Assembly: GCA_034436045.1 (NCBI GenBank)
Contig: DAOTVZ010000279.1
Span: 1-15,068 of the forward strand
Reading direction: 5' to 3'
From: H111-94 sp034436045
GTDB taxonomy: Bacteria; Chloroflexota; Ktedonobacteria; Ktedonobacterales; Ktedonobacteraceae
Length of the DNA stretch: 15,068 nt
Under the pieces are notes generated by a model. It ran no database searches. It was given only the letters and a program-made list of their open reading frames with translations, and was not told where the DNA came from. Of this stretch, positions 1 to 5,599 are shown in pieces; the stretch's first letter is position 1; each line of letters starts with the position of its first letter. A program made the translations under genes and the position numbers.

Positions 1-124
1 AAACGTTTCCGTAGGGGCGTGATTCATCACGCCCTGAGCAACGACAAACGTTTCCGTAGGGGCGTGATTCATCACGCCCTGAGCAACGACAAACGTTTCC
101 GTAGGGGCGTGATTCATCACGCCC
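1..124. repeat. Tandem hairpin repeat, 45-nt unit (type A)
   Basis: Two complete 45-nt units begin at 1 and 46, and a third begins at 91 and runs to about 124. Each contains the near-palindrome GGGCGTGATTCATCACGCCC preceded by CCGTAG. The spacer between cores includes the perfect 8-mer palindrome AAACGTTT and is identical between the copies. The array starts at the window edge and probably continues to the left. It is noncoding and REP/BIME-like. The units are copies of each other including the spacer, so this is not a CRISPR. Confidence 0.9.
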
Positions 125-130
125 CTATGG
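99..130. repeat. Extended palindrome where repeat orientation flips
   Basis: The third type A core reads CCGTAGGGGCGTGAT, then TC, then ATCACGCCCCTATGG. This is a 15-bp stem with one G-T wobble and a 2-nt loop. To its left the CCGTAG flank is on the left of each core. To its right the equivalent CTACGG flank is on the right of each core. The palindrome is therefore the junction between two arrays in opposite orientation. Confidence 0.8.
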
Positions 131-325
131 TATGAGGCCATTGCAGACATGCAGCAGGCGGGGGCTGGGCGTGATCAATCACGCCCCTACGGTATGAGGC
201 CATTGCAGAGATACAGCAGGCGGGGGCTGGGCGTGATCAATCACGCCCCTACGGCATGAGACCATTGCAGAGATACAGCAGGCGGGGGCAAGGAGCGTGA
301 TCAATCACGCCCCTACGGTATGAGG
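121..325. repeat. Tandem hairpin repeat, 62-64-nt unit (type B)
   Basis: Cores of the form GCGTGATCAATCACGCCCCT recur with starts near 169, 231 and 295. The spacing is 62 and then 64 nt, the longer unit carrying a 2-nt insertion. The spacer contains TATGAGGCCATTGCAGAGAT and a CAGCAGGCGGGGGC segment. The core is the reverse complement of the type A core apart from its centre, so type B is the same element inverted with a different spacer. Confidence 0.85.
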
Positions 326-360
326 CCATTGCCGATTTCGGGTGAAAAAATTCATAATCA
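326..360. repeat. Left border element of the repeat array
   Basis: The last type B spacer changes after CCATTGCC into two bases followed by TTTCGGGTGAAAAA (326-349) and then an AT-rich TTCATAATCA. An inverted copy lies at the other end of the window (14837-14860) and matches at 22 of 24 positions. It marks where the array stops and single-copy sequence begins. Its role is unknown. Confidence 0.75.
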
Positions 361-416
361 TGTCTCTACGGGATTACTGGTGATATGATGAGAATGTCGA
401 ATTCAGTCATTCTGGC

Positions 417-423
417 AAAGGAG
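417..423 (+). promoter_or_regulatory. Ribosome binding site that fixes the deacylase start
   Basis: AAAGGAG lies 6 nt before the ATG at 430. The upstream in-frame ATGs at 385, 388 and 394 have only a weak GGTGA in front of them. The start at 430 is therefore preferred. Confidence 0.7.
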
Positions 424-429
424 CATTTC

Positions 430-1446
430 ATGGTATTTGAAGAACAGCAGGCATGGCCCTGGGAAGCACGGCACTGGCGCTTCGGCAACCTCGAACTGGG
501 GGCGGGTAGCAAGGCGGCAGGACTGGTCGAGCATGGCAGCTTTGCTGACGGTACACCACTACAGACTCCCCTGCATGTTATCATCGGCCCGCAAGAGGGG
601 CCAACGCTCTACGTGCAGGCTGCGGTCCATGGCGATGAAGTGAACGGCATCGAGGTGTTACGCCGCGTCGTGAAGAACATAACGCCAGAGCAGTTGCGGG
701 GCATCCTGCTGGTCGTTCCCGTCACCAATGGCCCCGGCATGGTGCAGCGCCAGCGCCGCAACCCGTTTGACGATGAGGACATGAATCGCGTCTGGCCCGG
801 TAAGCAGAACGGTATGTCGAGCCAGCAGATTGCCTATAGTCTCTATCAGCAGGTCATTCGCCACGCGCACTACGTCATCGACCTGCACACCGCCAACAGC
901 AATACCCTGTTGCACGTGGTCTACGGGCGTGGCGATGAGGTCAGCCGCAAGCTAGCCGAGGTCTTCGCGCTCGACATCCTGCTGGAAGAAGAGGTCAACA
1001 GCGAATTGCAGCAGGCACGCTTCACGGGTAAGTTGCGTAACACCCTCACCGCGCATGGCATACCAGCGATTACGCCAGAGCTGGGCGGTAACAATTACTT
1101 TGAAGAGGCACACATCGCGCTGGGTGTGCGCGGCGTTATGAATGTCTTGAAGCATCTTGGCATGCTTGCGGGTGAAGTTGTGCCGCCGGATCGACCGCAG
1201 GTCACGCTGGCAGGTTCGCATCTCAACCGCGTCTACGCTCGCTACGGTGGCATCTGGATTGCAGAGGTCAAAGGCGGCGACCTCGTCAAGCAGGGCGATC
1301 TGCTCGGCTCTACGTACTCGTTGCGCACCTTTGAGGTTGTCGAACAGGTCTTCGCGCCTTATGACGGCTTCATCCTGGGCACCACCGACCTGCCAATGGT
1401 CAATATGGGTGATGGCCTCGTGAATCTGTGCCCGGTACGCGAGTAG
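430..1446 (+). CDS. AstE/AspA-type zinc deacylase (M14-like)
   Basis: Predicted zinc-dependent amidohydrolase of the succinylglutamate desuccinylase/aspartoacylase family (M14-like carboxypeptidase fold), 338 residues from the chosen start. Visible signatures, numbered from that start, are the HGDE zinc motif (H67, E70), the NR pair at 119-120 that in this family contacts the substrate carboxylate, the third zinc ligand in IDLHTA (H153) and the general-base glutamate in PELGG (E217). The C-terminal third (about 265-338) is the usual beta-rich domain, with a GGIW...GDLVKQGDLLG lipoyl-like stretch. No signal peptide is seen, so it is probably cytoplasmic and acts on an N-acylated amino acid or similar amide; the substrate cannot be named. 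An in-frame upstream ATG at 385 would add 15 residues but lacks a good ribosome binding site. The gene converges on the Cas4-like cluster: its stop ends at 1446 and the neighbour's stop codon begins at 1447. Confidence 0.88.
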   Translation: MVFEEQQAWPWEARHWRFGNLELGAGSKAAGLVEHGSFADGTPLQTPLHVIIGPQEGPTLYVQAAVHGDEVNGIEVLRRVVKNITPEQLRGILLVVPVTNGPGMVQRQRRNPFDDEDMNRVWPGKQNGMSSQQIAYSLYQQVIRHAHYVIDLHTANSNTLLHVVYGRGDEVSRKLAEVFALDILLEEEVNSELQQARFTGKLRNTLTAHGIPAITPELGGNNYFEEAHIALGVRGVMNVLKHLGMLAGEVVPPDRPQVTLAGSHLNRVYARYGGIWIAEVKGGDLVKQGDLLGSTYSLRTFEVVEQVFAPYDGFILGTTDLPMVNMGDGLVNLCPVRE

Positions 1447-2010
1447 CTATTTGCCACGTCCGACGGGGCAGACTGGTTGGAAAGGACAGGCACGACACTT
1501 GGCAGCTTTTTGTTTGGCCAGCGGCGGCGGATGCTGTGCGCTACAGCGCTCCATCTCGCTCAGCAGACGAATGACCTTCTTGCGCAGAGTGGGCGTGTAG
1601 TCGATGACAATTTCGGTATCGGCATAGCGCAAGAGACCGTGTGTGGGTGGCTCTTCGGAGTAGTCTTCGAGAATGAGGCAATAGGCCGTGACCTGTATCT
1701 CGTGATTGGGATACGGCGCGGTCACGCCCCGCACGTTCGGCTTCAGCACCACCGGCACCAGCCGCCCGTCGGGTGACTTGATGATATAATCCGGCTTGCC
1801 CACCAGGGGATACTCGGTCGAAGAAAGCGTTTCGCCCTGTCCATCGGCATCCTCATAGACCAGCTCGCCCTCCGGTAAACCCAGTTCGCGCTGATGCTCC
1901 CGCACCAGCCGTTGCTGTTGTGCGCGCCGCTCATTGAGCAATAACACTAACAAGAGTAGGGCCAGCAGGAAGAGGAGCAAGCCACCGGGAAAAAGTGGGC
2001 CGTTCAGCAT
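1447..2010 (-). CDS. Membrane-anchored Cas4-like protein, C-terminal half
   Basis: 187 residues. A hydrophobic helix at about 9-25 is followed by NERR (positive-inside, so the rest is cytosolic). It then has Cas4/RecB-type PD-(D/E)XK motifs II and III: PD at 73-74, K90 with V88 where the acidic residue should be, and QxxxY at 106-110 (QVTAYCLILE). Three cysteines follow as C172-x2-C175-x5-C181, the spacing of the iron-sulfur ligands in Cas4. Motif I and the fourth cysteine are absent here and are found in the protein encoded just upstream. D74 to V88 is 14 residues, the same spacing as the Asp-Glu pair in characterised Cas4, so the replacement looks real. The codon is GTG, one base from GAG. 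This suggests weakened or lost nuclease activity. The start lies 2 nt after the upstream stop and has only a weak Shine-Dalgarno, which suggests translational coupling. A frameshifted single gene cannot be excluded. Confidence 0.75.
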   Translation of the reverse strand: MLNGPLFPGGLLLFLLALLLLVLLLNERRAQQQRLVREHQRELGLPEGELVYEDADGQGETLSSTEYPLVGKPDYIIKSPDGRLVPVVLKPNVRGVTAPYPNHEIQVTAYCLILEDYSEEPPTHGLLRYADTEIVIDYTPTLRKKVIRLLSEMERCSAQHPPPLAKQKAAKCRACPFQPVCPVGRGK

Positions 2011-2012
2011 GT

Positions 2013-2453
2013 TTATCGCACCACCAGTGAGGCCACCATGAGCAACAGGCCAAGCGCTATGCCTGCCAGCGCCAGCCAGAACAGACGGCGCATCAGCCGT
2101 CCCGTAGAGGCAACAGGCACACGCTCCTCCTCAACCTCTTCCAGTTCAACCGGCTCTTCCGCCTCCGACGATCCATCTTCACGCTCCTGTTGCTGCTGAC
2201 GATCTTGCTCGAACGCGCCACGACGCAACAACAACTGCTCAATCATCTGATACTCCGGCAGGGCCGGGGCCTGAGTATCGTATTCGTGTTCGAGTTCCAC
2301 CAGACGCGCAAAAAGTTCCTCGTTATCAGCTTGCGCGGCAGGCTCAAATTGCTCATGCCACCAGACCAGGGGGCAATGCGCAAATTCAGCAACCTCGCTG
2401 GCAGTGAAAACACGTTTTGATTGCTGCTGTTGCTGTTCTCGTCGTCGTTGCAT
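2013..2453 (-). CDS. Membrane-anchored Cas4-like protein, N-terminal half
   Basis: 146 residues. After a Gln-rich N-terminus comes a segment resembling the start of Cas4: SEVAEFAHCPLVWW with C27 at the position of the first iron-sulfur cysteine, and H56 in LVELEHEYD matching the RecB-family motif I histidine. C27 to H56 is 29 residues, close to known Cas4. A Gln-rich then Glu-rich linker (about 86-112) leads to RLMRR and a C-terminal transmembrane helix (about 124-143). The protein ends 3 residues later, before any PD-(D/E)XK catalytic motif. Those motifs lie in the next gene, which begins with a transmembrane helix. Positive residues before this helix place the N-terminal part in the cytosol. 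The ATG overlaps the HD-gene stop by one base (TAATG). The protein is best read as one half of a two-chain Cas4-like assembly, or as the front of a disrupted gene. Confidence 0.7.
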   Translation of the reverse strand: MQRRREQQQQQSKRVFTASEVAEFAHCPLVWWHEQFEPAAQADNEELFARLVELEHEYDTQAPALPEYQMIEQLLLRRGAFEQDRQQQQEREDGSSEAEEPVELEEVEEERVPVASTGRLMRRLFWLALAGIALGLLLMVASLVVR

Positions 2454-3037
2454 TAGCCTATCATTGTTGGGGTTCCGGCAAGACCAAGCGTATCGGCGAT
2501 GCTGGACATGGCCTCAATTACAAAGGCAATATGTTCATCTAAATCAACGCCCAGTTCGGCGGCTCCGCGCACTAAATCTTCACGATTCACCCCGGCGGCA
2601 AAGCCCTTCGTCTTCATCTTCTTGCGCACCGACGAAACCTCCAGCCCGATAACACTCTTATTGGGTCGAACCAGGGCTGTTGCGGTGACCATACCGGTGA
2701 TCTCATCGCAGGCGTACAGCGCCTTTGAGAGCAGATTATTGCGCGGGTGCGTCTCCTGGTTGAGATCGTTGTGCGCTAAAATGGCGTAAATAATACGCTC
2801 GTCATAGCCATCCTCGCGCAGCCAGCCCGCCAGCACGCGGGTATGCTCGCGCAGGTCGGGATATTCCTCGTAGTCGGCGTCGTGCAACAGGCCCGTCATG
2901 CCCCATAATTCCTCATCTTCACCATACTTGCGGGCATAGAAGCGCAGCGCCGCCTCGACAGCGTACATATGTTTGCGCAGATTCTCGTTTTTGACATGCG
3001 CAGTCATCAACTCATAGGCATCAGCACGTGTTGGCAT
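2453..3037 (-). CDS. HD-domain phosphohydrolase
   Basis: 194-residue soluble protein of the HD/HDIG metal-dependent phosphohydrolase superfamily. The H...HD...D ligand set is visible as H23 (RKHMYAVE), H52-D53 (GLLHDADY) and D111 (YACDEITG), with further histidines at H65 and H89. The central ALVRPNKS and the C-terminal FAAGVNREDL and LDEHI blocks are typical of a widespread but functionally uncharacterised HD family, so the substrate (nucleotide or other phosphate ester) is unknown. The ribosome binding site is weak (GAAAAG-type), and AGAGGGG sits about 16 nt upstream of the ATG. Its stop overlaps the next start as TAATG, so it is probably co-translated with the Cas4-like halves. This HD protein is not of the Cas3 type, as it lacks helicase context and length. 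Confidence 0.85.
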   Translation of the reverse strand: MPTRADAYELMTAHVKNENLRKHMYAVEAALRFYARKYGEDEELWGMTGLLHDADYEEYPDLREHTRVLAGWLREDGYDERIIYAILAHNDLNQETHPRNNLLSKALYACDEITGMVTATALVRPNKSVIGLEVSSVRKKMKTKGFAAGVNREDLVRGAAELGVDLDEHIAFVIEAMSSIADTLGLAGTPTMIG

Positions 3038-3099
3038 CTTTTACTTTTCAATTCCCCTCTACACTTATGATAATGGCGGTTCCTGGCCGTCTGTTGCCT

Positions 3100-3105
3100 A
3101 TTATA
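3100..3105 (-). promoter_or_regulatory. Possible -10 element upstream of the HD/Cas4-like cluster
   Basis: Read on the minus strand this is a perfect TATAAT, 63 nt upstream of the HD-gene ATG in the 99-nt gap after the phosphoesterase gene. No convincing -35 hexamer is seen at 16-18 nt, so the call is tentative. It would allow the HD/Cas4-like trio to be transcribed independently. Confidence 0.35.
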
Positions 3106-3136
3106 GCATAGCCAGGGTGCGGCGGAACGCTTGTTA

Positions 3137-4303
3137 TCATTGCACCTTATGCGTGTGCAAGTCGAGCGTGAAGGAGTCGAGCAACTGAGCCGGTGCATTC
3201 CAGGAACCTTGCAGTCGCGGCACGGTGTAGTACTGACCTTTGAGCGTTTGTCCGTCAACCTGCATCAGCATATAGCCATGATAGTTGTCGCAGTAACTTT
3301 CCAGTGTCACATCCTCACCCGGCACCGGGTATGGTGGCTGGATAGGCGCGCCATCGACATATTGCATATAGTGCAAATGCCAGTAGCCCCCGGCCCCCGC
3401 GACGATATACGGCACGTCGCGTCCATTGAGCGGGCGGGTGAAGCGCTGATAGTTATGGACGTGACCGGCGAAAACGACATCAGGGATACGTCCACTGACC
3501 TGAATGGCCTGATCGAGAATATTGGCCATGTACGCACTACCGCTGTGATAGATATCCATCGAGTAAATCGGATGGTGCATAGCGACGATCAAGGCCTTAT
3601 CTTGTGGGGCACTGCTCAATTCAGACTGTAGCCAGGCAATCTGGCCATCATCCATCCAGCCGCCTTCCGGCACATTGGTATACAGGCCGACGAACGTCAC
3701 AAAGGGTGCTTCCAGCGTCCAGTAAACATTGGGCTGGGTCATCGTATCGCGTCCACTATCGCCCGCCTCAAGCGACAGGTGCGGCTCCGTCGCACAGAAA
3801 TTTTCGACGAAGGCGGACAGCGAAGGGATGGACGGATTAGAGGGATCGATGTCACCGTCATGATTACCCGGAATGGACAGGATAGGGGCTGCGTAGTGCG
3901 CATACGGTTCATAGAATTGCGCATAGTATTCGCTGGCCTGTCCATAGTAGTACACAACGTCGCCCAGGCAGTAAAAAAAGGCAGGTCGCGCGCTCGCGTC
4001 CGTGGTGGTCAGATCCTGCTCCATATGCATAGCAACGATCTCCTGATCCTGTGGTGTCTTAACACCGCCAACATCGCCCACGATATGAAATACGAGGCGT
4101 CCCGCCGATTGAATGGTCTGTATGGCCGCAGCAGGCAGCACCTGCTCAAGCGAAAGGTGATAGGGGGCCGCTCCGGTTGGGGTGGGCAGCGACTGTGGGG
4201 CCTGTCTTGCCGACTCTTCAAACCGATGCTGGACAATGGGTCGCGCACTGGCGGGTAGCGATCTACTAAAGCGCCGCGTAGGATCTCCAGCGTTCGATTG
4301 CAT
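3137..4303 (-). CDS. Purple-acid-phosphatase-like metallophosphoesterase
   Basis: 388-residue calcineurin-like phosphoesterase with the purple acid phosphatase motif set in order: GDVGG (D77), GDVVYY (D115, with the tyrosine typical of this group), GNHD (N147-H148), MHHP (H243) and GHVHNYQR (H281, H283). These build a two-metal site that hydrolyses phosphomonoesters or diesters. The first 70 residues are Pro/Ala-rich and low-complexity, with no hydrophobic signal segment or N-terminal fibronectin-like domain. This is unusual, since most bacterial relatives are exported. The ATG at 4303 is preceded by AAAGGAG with 6-nt spacing, so a longer signal-bearing form is unlikely unless the gene uses a different start. 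It lies on the same strand as the HD/Cas4-like trio, 99 nt upstream of it. Whether they share a transcript is not clear. Confidence 0.9.
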   Translation of the reverse strand: MQSNAGDPTRRFSRSLPASARPIVQHRFEESARQAPQSLPTPTGAAPYHLSLEQVLPAAAIQTIQSAGRLVFHIVGDVGGVKTPQDQEIVAMHMEQDLTTTDASARPAFFYCLGDVVYYYGQASEYYAQFYEPYAHYAAPILSIPGNHDGDIDPSNPSIPSLSAFVENFCATEPHLSLEAGDSGRDTMTQPNVYWTLEAPFVTFVGLYTNVPEGGWMDDGQIAWLQSELSSAPQDKALIVAMHHPIYSMDIYHSGSAYMANILDQAIQVSGRIPDVVFAGHVHNYQRFTRPLNGRDVPYIVAGAGGYWHLHYMQYVDGAPIQPPYPVPGEDVTLESYCDNYHGYMLMQVDGQTLKGQYYTVPRLQGSWNAPAQLLDSFTLDLHTHKVQ

Positions 4304-4329
4304 GACCGTCTCCTTTCAATTCATAAACC

Positions 4330-4344
4330 AGCTCACGAAGAGCT
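4330..4344. promoter_or_regulatory. Small inverted repeat in the phosphoesterase leader
   Basis: AGCTC-ACGAA-GAGCT is a 5-bp stem with a 5-nt loop, centred about 34 nt upstream of the phosphoesterase start codon. A second symmetrical sequence, CTATA-GTAA-TATAG, follows directly. They could be an operator or part of an AT-rich promoter. The evidence is symmetry and position only. Confidence 0.25.
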
Positions 4345-4513
4345 ATAGTAATATAGTCTGTTTGAATAGACGTTCATTGTAGCTCGTTTTCGCTGAGTAG
4401 ATATCAGAACGGGATTCAATATTTATCGCTAATATGGCCCACGATGGCATCTTGTTCTTCGCGCGCGGCCCCTCACCCGCTATCCTGACTGAAAGCATCG
4501 ATCAGTTAGAAAA

Positions 4514-5545
4514 TCAGGCACCGTCGGCACGCTTGCGCACGCCCAGGCCATGCTCCTCCGGCAGGATGAGTTTGCCATCCTTGATCTGCACACCTTCGTA
4601 GGGGTCATTGTCAATCAGGATATGGCCGTCCAGGTCGGCGTAATCGACCAGCGGCGTGAGATGGGCCGCCGCCGTAATGGCAAGCGAGCTTTCGATCATG
4701 CAACCGATCATGATACGTAAATGATGTGCGCGCGCCGTGTGAATCATCTTGAGAGCGTTACTGATGCCACCGCACTTCATAAGCTTGATATTGATGCCGT
4801 CCACACAGTCGGCCACGCGCGGAATATCTTCGACGGTGACGCTGCTTTCGTCGGCAATAATCGGCACTGGCACGTTATCCCGCACCAGCTTCAGGCCCTT
4901 GAGATCATGCGCCGGTACCGGCTGTTCCACGAACTCAATATTATAAGGAACCAGCGCGTTAATGGTCTTGATGGCCTCTTTGGGCGTCCAACCGGCATTG
5001 GCATCGACGCGAATGGTGGCGGAAGAGACATCGCGGATGGCTTTCAGCGTCTCTACATCGTGACCTGTGCCAACCTTAATCTTGAGAATGGGATACTGAC
5101 GCGCTGCTTGCGCCTTCTTCGCCATCTGCGCGGGACTATCGATGCCGATGGTAAAGGATGTTTGCGGCGTGCGCTGCGCGTTCAGCCCCAGCAGTTTATA
5201 GAGCGGCACACCCAGAATCTTGCCAATCAGGTCATAGAAAGCCATATCAACAGCCGCTTTGGCCGAGGGATTGAGGCCGACGAGATGATCGAGGCGGCTC
5301 ATCGTCTCCTCAAGCGCGAACGGGTCATCGCCCAGGTGATCGGCAAAGAGTTTGAGACAGGCCGCAGCGCCTGCCGGTGTCTCGCCATAATATTCGGTTG
5401 GCGAAGCTTCACCCAATCCGACCAGACCAGGATACTGCTCATGCCTGAGTTCAACAATGATATTGGGCGAGACATCCTGCACGCCGCGCGCGATGCGAAA
5501 AGGAGTGGTCAGGGTAAGATCAACCGGTTTAATCGTCAGATGCAT
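4514..5545 (-). CDS. Dipeptide epimerase (enolase superfamily, Ala-Glu epimerase-like)
   Basis: 343-residue member of the mandelate-racemase/muconate-lactonising branch of the enolase superfamily. The N-terminal capping domain (1-125) precedes a TIM barrel. Catalytic and metal residues are visible: KIK (K155, K157), D181 in RVDANAGW, E207 in FVEQP, D232 in ADES, and the opposite-face lysine in NIKLMKCGG (K254). The lysine on each face of the barrel and the late IESS and DLDGH segments fit L-Ala-D/L-Glu epimerase (YkfB/YcjG-like) better than muconate cycloisomerase. Such enzymes recycle murein peptides or epimerise other dipeptides, and exact specificity cannot be read from sequence. The start has a GGAGAGGA ribosome binding site. 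It lies 54 nt downstream of the permease gene on the same strand, and no murein-peptide transporter or peptidase is adjacent. Confidence 0.85.
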   Translation of the reverse strand: MHLTIKPVDLTLTTPFRIARGVQDVSPNIIVELRHEQYPGLVGLGEASPTEYYGETPAGAAACLKLFADHLGDDPFALEETMSRLDHLVGLNPSAKAAVDMAFYDLIGKILGVPLYKLLGLNAQRTPQTSFTIGIDSPAQMAKKAQAARQYPILKIKVGTGHDVETLKAIRDVSSATIRVDANAGWTPKEAIKTINALVPYNIEFVEQPVPAHDLKGLKLVRDNVPVPIIADESSVTVEDIPRVADCVDGINIKLMKCGGISNALKMIHTARAHHLRIMIGCMIESSLAITAAAHLTPLVDYADLDGHILIDNDPYEGVQIKDGKLILPEEHGLGVRKRADGA

Positions 5546-5582
5546 CGTATCGTCCTCTCCAGCAAGCTTAATTTCACGTTGT

Positions 5583-5588
5583 ATTATA
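5583..5588 (-). promoter_or_regulatory. Possible -10 element for the epimerase gene
   Basis: TATAAT on the minus strand, 38 nt upstream of the epimerase ATG and overlapping the gap after the permease stop codon. A TTGCGC hexamer lies 20 nt upstream inside the permease gene, which is too far for a standard spacer. The call rests on the -10 match only. Confidence 0.3.
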
Positions 5589-5599
5589 CACGCTCAGAA

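Noticed and set aside
1..360. Array resembling a CRISPR (conserved palindromic repeat with regular spacing).
   Set aside because: The intervening spacers are identical or nearly identical between units, the units change length, and no cas1/cas2 genes are present. It is a tandem or REP-like repeat.
385..429. Extended N-terminus of the deacylase from the ATG at 385.
   Set aside because: AAAGGAG at 417-423 is ideally spaced for the ATG at 430, and the added 15 residues are not part of the recognised fold.
1447..3037. HD plus Cas4-like genes as part of a CRISPR-Cas locus.
   Set aside because: No Cas1, Cas2, Cas3 helicase or effector is encoded in the window. The HD protein belongs to a general HD family and the Cas4-like protein is membrane-anchored with an altered active site.
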